Shown: one piece after another, positions 43,215-55,889 of the stretch
How positions within the stretch are numbered: the first letter of the stretch is position 1
Layout of the letters: every line of letters starts with the position of its first letter
Assembly: GCA_023614405.1 (NCBI GenBank)
Contig: CM042687.1
Span: 240,028,292 to 240,092,291, forward strand
Direction: 5' to 3'
DNA: 64,000 nt
From: Avena insularis
Taxonomy: Eukaryota > Streptophyta > Magnoliopsida > Poales > Poaceae
Notes under the pieces: generated by a model
Told to the model about the DNA's origin: nothing
The model's database searches: none
Seen by the model: the letters and a program-made list of their open reading frames with translations, nothing else
Translations under genes and position numbers: made by a program

Positions 43215-44454
43215 TCAAGCAAATTCCTCATGAAGAGAAGGTTGAGATTTTTTGATTAGCAGGGTGTTGCAATAAGATTTACGGCTCAGCGCATCAGCAA
43301 CGACATTGGCTTTTCCAGGTTGATAGTTGAGACCCAAATCATAGTCCTTGATGAGTTCCAACCATCTTCTTTGCCTGAGATTCAGATCAGGTTGTGTGAA
43401 AAGATACTTCAGACTCTGATGATCCGAGTATAACTCACAACGACTACCGAGAAGGTAATGTCGCCATTTCTTGAGAGCATGAACAACAGCTGCAAGCTCA
43501 AGATCATGAGTTGGGTAGTTGTTCTCATGTGGCTTTAGCTGATGGGAAGCATAAGCCACCACATGCCCATCTTGCATCAACACACATCCGAGACCTTGGT
43601 GGGAAGCATCGCAGAAGACAACAAAGTCTTTGCTAGTGTCTGGGAGAACTAACACGGGTGCAGTGGTTAACTTGGTTTTTAACCTCTGGAAGATTTCTTC
43701 AGCCTTATCAGACCATTCTAACTTCTTCTCCTTCTTAAGAAGATCAGTCATTGGCTTTCCAATCCTGGAGAAGTTCTCGATGAATCTACGGTAATAACCA
43801 CCCATCCCGAGAAAACTTCTGACATCCTTGACGGATTTAGGAGACTCCCAGTCGAGGATAGTCTGAACTTTATCGGGGATAACAGCAACCCCTTGAGTGG
43901 AGAAAACATGACCAAGGAATACGAGCTCTTGTAACCAGAACTCACATTTGGAAAACTTGGCATATAGACGATGTTCTCGAAGTTTGGTTAACACCAAACG
44001 AAGATGTTCGGCGTGCTCTTCTTAAGTTTTGGAATAGATCAGAATATCATAAATGTAGACCACGATGAACTTGTCAAGATACTCCATGAAGACAGAGTTC
44101 ATAAGCCACATGAAAGTGGCTGGAGCATTGGTAAGACCAAAGGACATGATGGTGTACTCGTAAAGACCGTAACGAGTGGTGAAATAAGTCTTTGGGATAT
44201 CTTCCTTACGGATCTTTATCTGGCGATACCCTGACCTCAAATCCATTTTGGAAAAGAAAGTGTCACCACTTAACTGATCAAATAGATCGTTGATTCTAGG
44301 GAGAGGATACTTGTTCTTGATAGTCACAGCATTGAGTGGGCGATAATCCACAACCAGACGTGGTATATTGGTATCCGGCTTCTTGACAAAGATGGTAGGA
44401 CATCCCCAAGAAGATGTGCTGGGCTGAATGTATCCTTTCCTTCTAAATCCTCTA
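43215..44454 (-). pseudogene. pol: pol of F: reverse transcriptase and RNase H
   Basis: RT blocks are [32 protein letters not shown] and [15 protein letters not shown]. The catalytic YIDD reads YIYD (first Asp to Tyr, codon 44049-44051), so RT activity is lost. A TAA follows at 44022-44024, then 260 open codons to 43215 covering the RT connection and RNase H ([26 protein letters not shown]). The frame shifts relative to protease near 44450. Confidence 0.88.
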
Positions 44455-46144
44455 GTTGCTTCTTCAACTCCACAAGCTCATGAGGAGGCATACGATAGGG
44501 TCTTTTAGAGACAGGAGCAGTTCCAGGAACTAACTCTATGACAAACTCCACACTTCGATCAGGTGGCATGCCAGGCAACTCCTCGGGAAAGACATCTGGA
44601 AACTCACAAACCACGGAAACATCTTGGATCTCTAATGGAGGTAGAACTTCAAGAGCATACAACTCTGCTTCAGGAATAGAAACAGCTAAAGGAGATAGTG
44701 ACCCTACGGTCCAATACTTGACTGTTATGCCAGCAGGACTAGTCAGAGTCACGGACTTGGTTGTACAATCGAGAATAGCTTGATAACGGGTCAACCAGTC
44801 CATGCCCAGAATGATGTCAATATCGGTTGACTTGAGGGCGATCAAGGAAGTGGGGAAAAGTTGGAATGCAACTTCGATTAGATTCCCATGACTAACCATG
44901 GTAGAACACCACCTAGAACCAGGAGACTGAACTAGTAGAGGAACAGATAACCCCTCAAAACTTATCCCATGCATTTGAGCAAAAGCTTGTGACAGGAATG
45001 AATGCGATGCTCCAGAATCAAACAAAACTTTAGCGGGAATTTGATTGATACGAAGCGTACCCATGATGACGCTAGGATCTTCCTGAGCCTCCTCAGCAGA
45101 GATATGGTTCAGGCGACCTTTTCCAGCACCTGGATACTTATCATTCTTCTTTGGTGGTGGTGCATTCACAACATCACTATTTTGAGGACACTCCTTTGCG
45201 TTGTGGCCAGGCTGGTGACAGTTGAAGCATATAAAACCTGATGCATTTCCAGCAGGAGAGTAGTTTGATCCACCAGCATTGCTTGAGTTAGCGTTCGGAC
45301 GAGGAGCATATCCAGAAGATCTTGGAATATAAGGAGCACGTGGCACAACACTCTAAGGCACGAAGACACGACGATTCTTATTACCAGATCCAGCCTTGTT
45401 ATAACCATCCTGAGGACGCTTACGAGTTTCTTCATACTCCACTTTTCCACTCTCGGCCTTCATAGCCTTATTAACAAGACCTTGGAAGTTAAAAAAGTCC
45501 ATGAGGTGGATATCACGACGAACCTCAGGATCCAGTCCCTTACGGAACAGAGCTTGCTTCTTAACATCAGTGGAGACCTCTTCAGTAGCATAGCAGGAAA
45601 GACGATTGAAGTTGCGCTGGTAATCACACACAAAACTAATGCCCTGCTTAAGCTTGAGGAACTCCTCTCTCTTCTGATCCATTAGACCCTCCGGAATATG
45701 ATAAGCTCGAAAGGCTTCAGTGAACTCTTGCCATGTAACAACATGTTGAGCTTCTTTCATAGCCAAGAAGTTTTCCCACCAAGAGTTGGCTGCTCCCTCC
45801 AGATGATAGGCAGCAAAAGTCACCCAATCAGCTTGAGCAACATGACCAACCTGAAGTTTGCGCTCCATGGTGCAAAGCCAGTAGTCCGCATCAAGTGGCT
45901 CGGTGGAATAACTAAAAACTGGCAGAGTGAGACGTGTGAAGTCCTTGATTCCAACTTGATTGTTCTGGCGTTGAGCAGTGTTGCGCCCAATCCTTTCAAG
46001 GAGCCTCATGTTGTCAGCACGGTTGGTTTCGTACATGGCCATGAGTTGAACCATGGACGGTGGTGGTGGAAGGTTGGAAGATTCACCCTCATTTGCGGCA
46101 CCCCGAGCATGAGCACGGGTACGGGCACGAGAAGTGTCACCCAT
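44455..46144 (-). pseudogene. gag: gag and protease of F
   Basis: ATG 46144 opens a 263-codon gag ending at TAG 45353-45355, with the same frame open again to about 44455. Gag core blocks include SWWENFLAMKEAQHVV and YHIPEGLMDQKREEF. A CCHC knuckle (CFNCHQPGHNAKEC) and the protease motif VLFDSGASHSFL follow. The ILGMDWL block after protease is typical of Ty3/gypsy. The one stop between gag and protease is a point lesion. Confidence 0.88.
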
Positions 46145-46615
46145 CCTGAAAGAACAAAAAGAAGATTAGACAAGGGATCCAAAGGAACAAGACGGAAAGC
46201 TGAACAAGAAGTACTTGATATAAAGGTATCATCTTATCAAGCATGGTAGTATCAAAGCATACTAATGTATACACTATCCAGCTGACTTACAAACCATAAC
46301 AATGGAATGCTAAGATGGTACACACCAAGCAAAACTGAGATATCTTAGAACTCTGAGAATAGCAACCAAGTATGGAGTACTTTTTAGAAGAACAACCCCA
46401 AAACCACGATCCTAAAAGTTTTGAGATATAAGGTAAGGAATGAGAACCTTTTCAAACCAAATAAGGTAAGAAAAACTCCAGCAACAGAAACACACCAGAG
46501 AAAGAGTAAAAGGAATCCTAGTCAGAGTTTCTACAAATAGTTTTAACTTTCAAATATTTTTGTCAACTTCTAGACTCAACATCGACCAATAAAAGGGTTT
46601 CCTACATGCAGTCCT

Positions 46616-46627
46616 GCTCTGATACCA
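46616..46627 (-). other. Primer-binding site of F
   Basis: The minus strand reads TGGTATCAGAGC five bases inside the 5' LTR boundary at 46633. Confidence 0.88.
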
Positions 46628-46632
46628 AAACC

Positions 46633-49600
46633 TGTAGCACCAACCGGGGTTAGGGTTAAAATACCCTCAAATCACGATCTAACTTAAGTTCAACTCTAAA
46701 CACAGAGGATCACAGTATGATTCGATAACATTATAGAACACAGGGAATCGACAACATAAGTTTAAACTCTTAACAGAGTAAGATGTTAGAGTTATTACAA
46801 ACCAGAGGTCATAGACCCAATATTACATCACACAGCGAAAGCAAATTATGTTGTTCTAAATAACAACTTAGCAAAAGGCCTAAGAGGACATAAACAAAAG
46901 CGACGTCCATCCCATGGTCCTCAGGCCGCTACCTGGGACCCCCAACTACTCGTCGATGTCAACGTAGAAGCCACCTTCAGTTGCAACCAGATCCTCTGTA
47001 GAAAAACACCTGGGTAACCACCAGCTTCATCAGAACCTCCTATCTAGGATCACCCCCTCAACCCAGAGGAAGCATCCTTCAGCACACGTGGATCAACAAG
47101 TTTTACTTAAGTTATAGTTCTCTATGATCATCACGTACGTTCCCAAGTCGTTCATAACCGTGAACACAGCTTTTCGAAAAGATTAATACCCTGAAGGGGT
47201 GTACAACTTTACCCACATGTACCAACCGACTCTTAATGCCAAATTATTAGCCCTCTTCCTTGGAAGGCCGGCAGAGGGTGGTTGACGACAACCTTTACCT
47301 TGCTTTCGCCGAAACCATGAGTCACGCAATAAGTATGATTCCGCCGTAACGGGTCAAGTCCCGAAGCCGGTACTTAAAGATGTGAGGCGAGGTTGGTTCA
47401 CCAGGGGCTCCATCGACCCCAAGCAACCCGGTCCATGCTTCCCTACCTGTTATGATGCACCTCCTTCACCTCCTCATTGCGAAAAGGGTTTTCAATGCGT
47501 ATGCCAGATGGAAAGCCCGAACTATGTGACTCATGGAATCTACTAGGCAAGTTAGTTGCTCGTGGGGTTTTCCAGGCCCCGTGTGGTTGTACGCTCTTCT
47601 TGGTTCAAGAGGCAAGAACTCAGATCCTAATGGTGGCGAGCATGGGACTACAAAAACCACACCCAACGTGGCCTCCCATACAAGCCTTAGCATGATTAGT
47701 TAACTCCCTCGATGATGTCACCACCTCCTATCTTTCTAGATTCTCTGACACCTCTGATTCATCGATCGGATAGATCAGACTTAAATACTACGCATGGCTA
47801 AGCTGTCGACCTCATAAGCTCTAGAAACGCTCAGATGCCAGACCTAGGTATGCTAGGAGCAGTGGATCAGGAGTATAAGGCTACAAAAGGGAAACAGTGC
47901 AGCAGATAGGTAACACTAGCTACTGACAAAAGACCACATTGGAATTGTGTGCATCATAGCGATAAATTAATATACTTTATAAAACATATGTTCAGAATGA
48001 GAGGCTACGCTTGCCTTGTCTGTCGGTAGAAAGGTTTTGATCTTCGGTTTTGTTGACTTCAGTTTCAGGTTTGGATCCTATCGTGAAGAACCAAATACCG
48101 GAAACAAAGGCGACAATAAAGACATGGCATCGATGCAATGATCAAACAAGGATGATGATATAACAATTTGAATTTCATTGAAATGAAACCCTAAAACTTG
48201 CTCTGCAATTTAAACGGGGTTCCGAGGGTTGAAAACCCTAATTCGGGGAAACTCTAGAATCACCTATGAGGGTTACTATGTTCTTCTAATTAAACTTGTC
48301 ATGTAAGTTGCTTAACAATGCATGATTATAGCCCTATTAGATATCTCTCATTTTTCTGAATATTTTGATATATTATTTGTATTTTCCTGATTTAAAATGA
48401 ATTAGTTATGAATTTCTCAAATTTTAATTCATTTTAAATTATTTTTGGAATATTTAAATTATTTTCCATCTTGGGCCCACATGTCAGACTTTTATTAATT
48501 ACAGAAACAATTTACAAAAATGTTAAAACCCTGACAGATAGGGCCCACCTGTCAGCATTTTATTTATTAAAGAAATGAATTACAGAAAATAACAAAAACA
48601 AAATAAAAAGAAATATGACGCCAACATGACGCCTGGCTGACGTCATCAATGGGGAAGCCCCCAGGCGAGCACGGATCGCTCGATCCCATGCGCGCCTGGA
48701 CGTGTGCTTGGCGGCGTTGGAGAGAGCGGTTTGCAGCCGACCCAGGAGTGGCGGCGCGGCCCTCGAATGGTCGCCGGAACAATGTCCCCGGCGAGAACCC
48801 GAGGCGGCGAACGGCGGTGCTAGACGCGGGCGACGAACCAGGATGCAAGGGACAAAACGAGGAGGTGCCTAGGCACCGCGAGCTCACCCTGGTGCTTATG
48901 GTGAGGTTGGGGAGGCCGGGGGAGGTCAGGGTCGCCGGCGATGTCGACGACGGAGCACGTCGGGGTCAGAGAAGAAATGGTCGATGGCGATGGAACACGG
49001 CGCCCCTCGTCGATTCCTTCTGCAGGAGGACGGAGTGAAGCGAGGCAGAGCTGGTGGCGGTGTTGGATGGGCTCGGGGAGGCCGGCAACTGTGGCTAGCC
49101 AGCGGCCATGGCGGCTAGGGTTCGAACTGGCGCGATCTAGAGGAAGAGAGAGAGCGCGTGAGGGAAATGAGAGGATAGGGTTGAGAGGAGGGCGTGCGCG
49201 CGGTTCTTATCCTCCACCGGGGGCGGCGGCGATGATCTTGGCGCGCGGCGGCGAGCCACCGAGCAGCTTCGCGTCACGAGGAAGACGATGACATCGAAGG
49301 GGTACGGGCTGGCTCCTGGGCTAACCTGGGCCATGGGAGAGGAAGAGAGGAGAGGGAGCTGCTGGGCTGCGGCCTGGCAAGGCTCTGGCTCCATTTTTTT
49401 GTAAAACTATTTTCCTTTTTCTGTTTTTGATTTATGTTTTAAATTTTCATTTCAAATATGTTTTGAATGATTTGAAAAATACCAGAGAGGTTTTGGCAAA
49501 CATTCAAGATACTGTGAGGGCCCTTTAGTCTAATTGGGATCCAAATATTTTGTCATTTTCAAAATTCAAACTATTTGAATGGATTCCAAAAAGAGGGGGA

Positions 49601-49735
49601 AAAGATTAGGGTTTAGGGTTTTGCAATTGTTCTTTGATTCACACACTTAACCACATGCAATTATTGTATTGATTTAAACAGATGCATGCCATGCTTAAGT
49701 ACTGAGTACATATAATACAAACATGGGCTGCTACA
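46633..49735 (-). repeat. 5' LTR of F (right end on the plus strand)
   Basis: 3103 bp from TGTAGCACC to GCTGCTACA. It aligns with 38434-41689 but lacks about 200 bp present there and differs by other indels near 48780-48950. Overlapping GC-rich ORFs at 48640-49390 are not genes. Confidence 0.9.
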
Positions 49736-51662
49736 TAGGATACCCTAAGGAAATGATTGGGTATACCTTCTACCATAGATCCGAAGGCAAAGTGTTTATT
49801 GCAAAGAACGGATCCTTTCTTGAGAAGGAATTTCTCTCGAAATAAGTGAGTGGAAGGAAGGTAGAGCTAGACGAGGTTATTGAACCTTCTCTCGAGTTGG
49901 AGAGTAGCGCAGCACCTGAAATTGTTCCAGTGCCGTCTGCACCAACAAGAGAGGAAGCTAATGACGAGGATCATGAAACTTCGAATGATGCTACTACTGA
50001 ACTACGCAGGTTGACAAGGTCACGTGCCACTCCTGAATGGTACGACAACCCTGTCTCAACCGTCTTGTTATTAGACAACAGTGAACCTGCAAATTATAAG
50101 GAAGCAATGATGAGCCCAGACTCTGAGAAATGGCTAGAGGCCATGAAATCCGAATTGGGATCCATGAGCGAAAACCAAGTATGGACTTTGGTGGACCCTC
50201 CTAGCGACCGTAAGGCCGTTGAGTGCAAATGTATTTTCAAGAAGAAAACGGACACGGATGGTAATGTTACTGTCTATAAAGCTCGACTTGTCGCAAAAGG
50301 GTTTTAGCAAGTTCAAGGTGTTGACTACGATGAGACTTTCTCTCCCGTAGCGATGTTTAAGTCCATTCGGATTTTATTAGAAATTGCTGTATTTCATGAT
50401 TATGAAATATGGCAGATGGATGTCAAGACTGCATTCCTCAATGGCAACATTGATTAAGAGTTGTATATGATGCAGCCCGAAGGTTTTGTCGATCCTAAGG
50501 ATGCTAATAAGGTGTGCAAACTTTAGCGTTCCATTTATGGACTGAAGCAAGCATCTTGGAGTTGGAACCTTCATTTGATCAAGTGATCAAGAGTTTTGGA
50601 TTTGTTCCAAATTGCTACGAAGCTTGTATCTACAAGAAAGTGAGTGGGAGCTCGGTGACATTTTTAGTACTATATGTGGATGACATATTGATTATTTGAA
50701 ATGACATTGGTATGCTTAACGATGTGAAGAGTTATTTGAATAAATGTTTTTCAATGAAATACCTAGGAGAAGCTGCTTATATATTAGGCATCAAAATCTA
50801 TAGAGATAGACAAAGACGCCTAATAGCTTTAAGCCAAAGTACATATCTGGACAAAGTTCTGAAAAGGTTCAGAATGGATAAAGCAAAGAAAGGTTCATTG
50901 CCCATGTTGTCAGGTAAGATATTGAGCAAGGCTCAGTGTCCAGCTACGGTAAACGATAGAGATACTATGAGCAAAGTGCCATATGCCTCGGCCATAGGTT
51001 CTATCATGTATAACATGCTATGTACTAGACCGGATGTGTCTAATGCTCTTAGTTTGACGAGCAGATACCAAAGTGATCCAGGAGTGGAACACTGGATAGC
51101 CGTAAAGAACATCCTAAAGTATTTAAATAGGACTAAAGAAATGTTCTTGGTCTATGGAGGTGATGAGAAGCTCGTCGTAAAAGGTTACGTCGACGCTAGT
51201 TTCGACACCGACCAGGATGATTCTAAATCTCAGACAGGATACGTTTATATTTTGAATGGTGGAGCTGTGAGCTGGAGAAGATGCAAGCAAAGCATGATCG
51301 CGGGATCTACAATAGAAGCGGAATACATGGCTTCTTCAGAAGCATAAAGTGAAGGAGTTTGGATCAGGAACTTCATCACTCAGCTTGGTGTGGTTCCAAG
51401 TGCCTTGGACCCACTGGAGATATTGTGCGACAACACTGGTGCCATAGCACTGGCTAAGGAACCAAGATATCATCCAAAGACCAAGCACATTAACCACCAT
51501 TTTCATATAATTCGAGATTATATAGTAGATGGAGATATGAAGATTAGCAAAGTACACACGGATCTGAATGTCGCAGATCTGTTGACTAAACCTCTTCCAC
51601 GAGCAAAACATGATCAACACCTTAATGCCATGGGTGTAAGATTGTTGCCAGATGTAAACTAG
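49736..51662 (+). pseudogene. pol: pol of C, second part: integrase C terminus, RT and RNase H
   Basis: Resumes at GYPKEMIGYTFYHRSEG. A TAA near 49843 is followed by 153 open codons, then RT with several stops (near 50306, 50456 and 50524) and a small disruption near 50555. The catalytic LYVDDILII is intact at about 50671-50697 and a stop follows it. RNase H runs 50712-51347 (GYVDASFDTDQDDSKSQTG) and on to TAG 51660-51662 (CDNTGAIALAKEPRYH). Closest to the pol of E in this window. Confidence 0.9.
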
Positions 51663-51676
51663 ATTTTTGACTCTAG

Positions 51677-51690
51677 TGCAAGTGGGAGAC
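51677..51690 (+). other. Polypurine tract of C
   Basis: GTGCAAGTGGGAGAC directly precedes the TG of the 3' LTR. E has the same element with one change (AAGTGGTAGAC). Confidence 0.85.
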
Positions 51691-53041
51691 TGTTGGAATT
51701 ATGCCCTAGAGGCAATAATAAAGATGTTATTATTATAATTCTTGTTCATGATAAAGTTTATATTCCATGCTAGAATTGTATTAAGCGGAAACTTTGATAC
51801 TTGTGTGGTTTATGAACAACACCGTGTCCCTAGTATGCCTCTATGGACTAGCTCATTGATTAATGATGTTTAAGGTTTCCTAACCATATACATGAGTTGT
51901 CGATTAATAATGAGATCATGTCATTAGGAGATTGATATGATGGACATACCCAAATTAAGCAGAGCAATTAGATCGTGTCATCGTGTTCATCTTTGCGAAG
52001 CTTTTTCCTATGTCAAGTATTGTATTCCTTAGACCATGAGATAATACAACTCCCTGGTATCGGAAGAAAGCTTTGAGGTCATCAAACGTCATCCTATGTG
52101 AGGGTGATCATAAAGGTGTCTCTTAGGTGATCGGAAAGTACTTGTTGGGTTGTATGTATCGAGATGGAATTTGTCCCTCCCGAGTCAGAGAGATATACTT
52201 CGGGCCCACTCGGTAATCGATATAAACACCGCTTGCAAGCACATGGTTAAGGAGTTAATCACAAAGTGATATCGGATTACGGAACGAGTAAAGTACTTGC
52301 TGTGAACGAGATTGAACTAGGTATGCCGATACCAACGATCGAATCTCGGGCAAGTAAAATATCGCATGACGAAGGGAATACATATATGGGATTAATTGAA
52401 TCCTGGCATCGTGGTTCATCCGATATGATCATCGATGAATATGTGGGAGTCAATATGGGTTTCTAGATCCCGGTGTTGATTATTGATAGAAGATCATGTC
52501 TGCATATTCTCGAACCCGTAGGGTCACACACTTAACGTGCATCGACGCTAGGATAGAATGGATAATTGTTTTATGAGTTTTTGTTCGGAGTCTCAGATGA
52601 GATCCAGGACATCACGAGAGGTTCCGGAATGGTCCGGAGAATAAGATTCATATAAAGGAAAATAGTTTTTGGATTTCGGAATCGTTTTGGAGTTTATCGG
52701 TATTGTACCGGAAGGTTCTAGAAGGTTTTGGAGTGGGACCAACATGGGCCCACTTGTTGGAGGCCTGCGTGGGCCTAAGGGGAAGTGCCCTGGCCACTTT
52801 GGGCCAGGGGCACAAGGCGCCTAAGGCCCAGCCGGCCAGCCCTAGGGGAAACCCTAGGGGAGCCTTCTAGAAAGGGGTGGATGCCTTGCCCCCACTCCAC
52901 CCCTTGGGCCGCCGCCCTAGGGATGGGAGGAGGGGTCAACGGGGGCTGGCCAGCCCCCCTATATAAGGAGGGCAGGGGAACACCCTCCCCCTCTCACTCC
53001 TCCAACCCTAGCCGCCGTCCGGCTGCCCCTCCACCTCTCTC

Positions 53042-53077
<36 letters not shown>

Positions 53078-53450
53078 CCGACTTCGCTTAGGCGAAGCCC
53101 TGCTGCAGAAACTCTCCACCATAAGCACCACGCCGTCGTGCTGCAGATCCAATCTATCTCTCCACCATACTTGCTGGACCAAGGAAGGAGGAGACGTCGC
53201 TGCATCGTACGTGTGCATCTCTCGGAGGCGCCGCCACTTGTGTCGTAGGATCGGATCAGATCGCGAGGAGGAGACGACTAGTACGACTACATCAACCATG
53301 TGTTGTTGAATGTTTCCGCTGTGTGATTTCTTCAAGGGTATGAAGATCTCATCAATCTCTCTCGTTGATTACATCTCCTAGATTAGATCTTGGCTTTCTT
53401 GTACTCATCTGTAGGAATTTTTTTGATTTACTATGCTACGAATCCCTTCA
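51691..53450 (+). repeat. 3' LTR of C
   Basis: 1760 bp, ends AATCCCTTCA and is followed by ctatc (53451-53455). TATA box at 52960-52966. It is longer than the 5' LTR, in part because of a CT microsatellite at 53034-53083 that is only about 14 bp long in the 5' copy. Confidence 0.92.
53034..53083. repeat. CT microsatellite in the 3' LTR of C
   Basis: An almost pure CT run of about 50 bp. The matching place in the 5' LTR (about 34783-34797) has only a short CT run. Confidence 0.85.
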
Positions 53451-53805
53451 CTATCCTCCTCTTTTTCTCCTAGGGTTCATCTCTAGATGTGTTTTTGAGG
53501 ATTGGTGATGTTTTGTCCATTGGAATCACTCGTATGCGTGCACTCTGGTACTCTAGCCTTGTTGCATTGCCCGATCTGTTAGAATCACCCCCTCCAGCAG
53601 CCTCCCAGTTCATGCCTGAGCCTCCCGACCGGAGATTCTGGCCCTAGGGCCGGAGACTCCGGTCTAAGCCAGAGACTCTAGTGTGAGTTGGGGAGACTCC
53701 TGTGTGGGGTGACTCAAATAGGTTCAGTAATGCCTCAAGGCTCTTGTGCTGCATATTTGGGACATATATGCTTACCTCCATGTTATCTCCCTCTCTGTTG
53801 TTCAC
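53451..53805 (+). other. Post-pol spacer of B, second part
   Basis: Begins with the target duplication ctatc. It contains repeated CCGGAGACTCCGG-like words (about 53628-53706) and ends in a pyrimidine-rich CTGTTGTTCACAG like the acceptor-like site of A. Confidence 0.65.
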
Positions 53806-54654
53806 AGGTGCTTGTTCTCGTCGTCCTCCTCGCACTAAGTCCTCAACAAGGCGGGCTAATCTGTGGTTTGATGAGTCAAAAGGGCAGTATGTTGTGCCAC
53901 CATCCAATCAGAGACAGTATGCACGTGATGCAGCATACATGAGGAGGGAACAAGAAAAGGGTGAGCAAGAGAACCGTGCCAAAAGGGCAAAATATGACAA
54001 TCTTCAGTCGTTGGCCCACATGTCAAAAAATGAGTACCATGAGATACGGAAGACTGATTTCTATGATTTGCCACGTACCAGCAAGGATCCACGCTTTTGG
54101 AGGAAGGAGCAGGCTATGTTCATGAAGGATGTTTATGGTGTGCTTAAGAAGTCACCTTTGTTCCCCCAGAAATTTATGAGTGTTGAGTAGATGAGGCTCA
54201 GCCCCTACTACTTTGATGCACTGTGGATTTGTGAGAAGTTGGGGATGTTCAACTAGATGGAGCTTCGTGAAGACTACAACATCACACTTGTGCAGCAGTT
54301 CTATGCCACTGTTGTGTTTGGATCTGACCAAGCCAGGACCATGACTTGGAGGACTGGCACCACCGGCTGCTCGGCTACTTTCTATGACTTTGCTAATGTC
54401 ATCTTCGAGACCTTACATGGCGTATCCACTCATGTTGGGTTGCGCATGCACTCAGCGGCTCCTGGGGAGAACAAGATGAAGCTTGCACCTTTGTATGGCA
54501 GCGAGGGTGTTGTGTGTGGGGGGGGGGTCCAAGGGACCCAAGCCCCTCTACAATCTGATGTTGAGGATATTCAGTCATACCATCTCACCAATTGCTGGAA
54601 ATGATGATGCCATTAGACGTGGTATGGTGAATCTAATATATCATACCCATAGGA
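53806..54654 (+). pseudogene. Extra (env-position) ORF of B, broken
   Basis: Counterpart of A's 8575-9400. Similar features are the basic N terminus (SRRPPRTKSSTRR), the FW and VYG...LKKSP block, and VQQFYATVVFGSDQARTMTWRTGTT. In-frame TAGs lie at 54188-54190 and 54254-54256. A run of ten G at 54518-54527 shifts the frame; the reading continues in another frame as KPLYNLMLRIFSHTISP. It is cut by element D at about 54655. The conserved parts between A and B show that this ORF is a regular part of this Sirevirus group. Function unknown. Confidence 0.8.
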
Positions 54655-55887
54655 TGCAGGGTTCGCAGCATAGAAAACAAAAAAAATCCTACGATGGGAA
54701 CAAGTATGTACCAAGATCTATCTACTAGATACAAGCAACAGGTGGATATACATCCATAGAATACATACCTTCGAAGACCGTATAGCATTAATGAGGTTGT
54801 ACTCGTGGATGATATAGTCGAATGCTTGACAATCTCAAGATCGTGATGAAGTCCATCTGGTCTAGCCGGTCCAGCACCATCACGTCTAGCACCGCAAAGT
54901 AGTGGTGCATCCGTGATCGCACACACGTCTGGGTACCCCGACAACCTCCGCGCCCTCGCTCCAGCGAAGCAGCGGAAGCAACAAATCCTTCCAGAAAAAT
55001 CCACCGGGAACATGTATCTCGCTGATCCGAGACCATGGGGAAATTCTAAAGGGGGGAGAGAGATCCTTTGCGAGGAGGTGTGAGATGAGAGGAGGGAGTG
55101 GGGTGCCTTTTATAGGGAGAGGGGGCAACCCTCCCATGGTGTGGCAGCCATGGAGGTGCCCCCACCTCTTCCACATTCATGTGGGTGGAGCTCCCACTCA
55201 CATAAATAGCCACCCACTCAAAATTCCACTCACCTCCATTAAATTTCCACCAAATTTAATGTAATCTCTCATTAAATAAAACTCTTTTATTTATTTATTC
55301 AGAATTTTGTTAATTAATTTAATTAAAAAATATTCTCATAAAACCCTTACAACATTTCAATTTCACATGCAGAACCAGTTTCAGCAATTTCAACCGAAAC
55401 AGTTTCGGTGTCTAGTGAAATAAATTCTTGCGCTTTCCTTTTTCTTTCTCTGGCATATTATTTGATCCAAATGGTGTCGGTATCCCTTAAGTGTGTCACC
55501 CTACAGTTCGCGAATAATATAGTCATGATTGAGACCCCTCTCCGATCAATAATCAGCAGCGAGACCTGGAGATCCGTACTGACTCCCACATATTCAACGA
55601 TGTCTTCTGAAACGTGTGAACCTTATACGCATGTAACTCAATCCCTTTTTCTCGCGGTATATTACATTTGTTCGAGATTCTATCATCGGTATCTCCATAC
55701 CTAGTTTGATCTCATTACCGACATGTACTCTTTTCTTGTTCCTATGATATAACATTCTAGTGATCAAATCACTTGCTTGCAAGCTAATTAATGTGATATC
55801 ACCGAGAGGGCTTAGAGTATATCTATCTGTCATCAGGATGGAAAAATTCCACTCTTGATCCATGAGCCTCAACACAACCTTTGTCAA
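54655..55887 (-). repeat. Partial LTR of D
   Basis: About 1.2 kb. The minus strand matches the 3' LTR of E near CATGGATCAAGAGTGG and resembles the end of C's LTR (CTATGCTGCGAA). A TATA box (CCCTATAAAAGG, minus) lies at 55106-55117. The first part of the LTR is missing. Confidence 0.75.
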
Positions 55888-55889
55888 TA

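Larger units (their letters stand above)
38434..49735 (-). mobile_element. Element F: Tekay/Del-like Ty3/gypsy chromovirus inside C
   Basis: The 11.3-kb minus-strand element has LTRs of about 3.25 and 3.1 kb (TGTAGCAGCCC...GGTGCTACA), a primer site, gag-protease, RT, RNase H, integrase and a chromodomain. It splits the integrase gene of C between two adjacent codon blocks (KCVF and GYPK). No 5-bp target duplication is visible, and the left terminus is altered (TCAAGCACC where the other LTR has TGTAGCACC), so the left boundary is uncertain by about three bases. Pol has many lesions. Confidence 0.9.
33463..53450 (+). mobile_element. Element C: BARE/Angela-like Ty1/copia retrotransposon
   Basis: LTRs of about 1.7 kb begin TGTTGGAATTATGCCC, the start typical of the cereal BARE-1/Angela/WIS group. 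The duplication ctatc flanks it (33458-33462 and 53451-53455). The order is LTR, primer site, long leader, gag, protease, integrase, RT, RNase H, polypurine tract, LTR. Integrase is split by element F (38434-49735); without F, C is about 8.7 kb. Gag and pol are heavily mutated. Confidence 0.93.
17045..54654 (+). mobile_element. Element B: 5'-truncated Sirevirus-type copia, host of nested insertions
   Basis: B is recognised by its similarity to A in RT, RNase H, the post-pol spacer and the extra ORF. Its LTR, gag, protease and integrase are absent on the left. It is interrupted by G (18214-32123), C with F inside (33463-53450), and D/E (from 54655). The pieces join cleanly: 18213 to 32129 in RNase H and 33462 to 53456 in the spacer. 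Its 3' end, including any 3' LTR, must lie beyond 64000. B carries more damage than A, and three insertion events have landed in it, so it is the oldest recognisable element here. Confidence 0.85.

Noticed and set aside
48567..49394. ORFs in the 5' LTR of F
   Set aside because: Same reason; frames differ from the 3' LTR because of indels.
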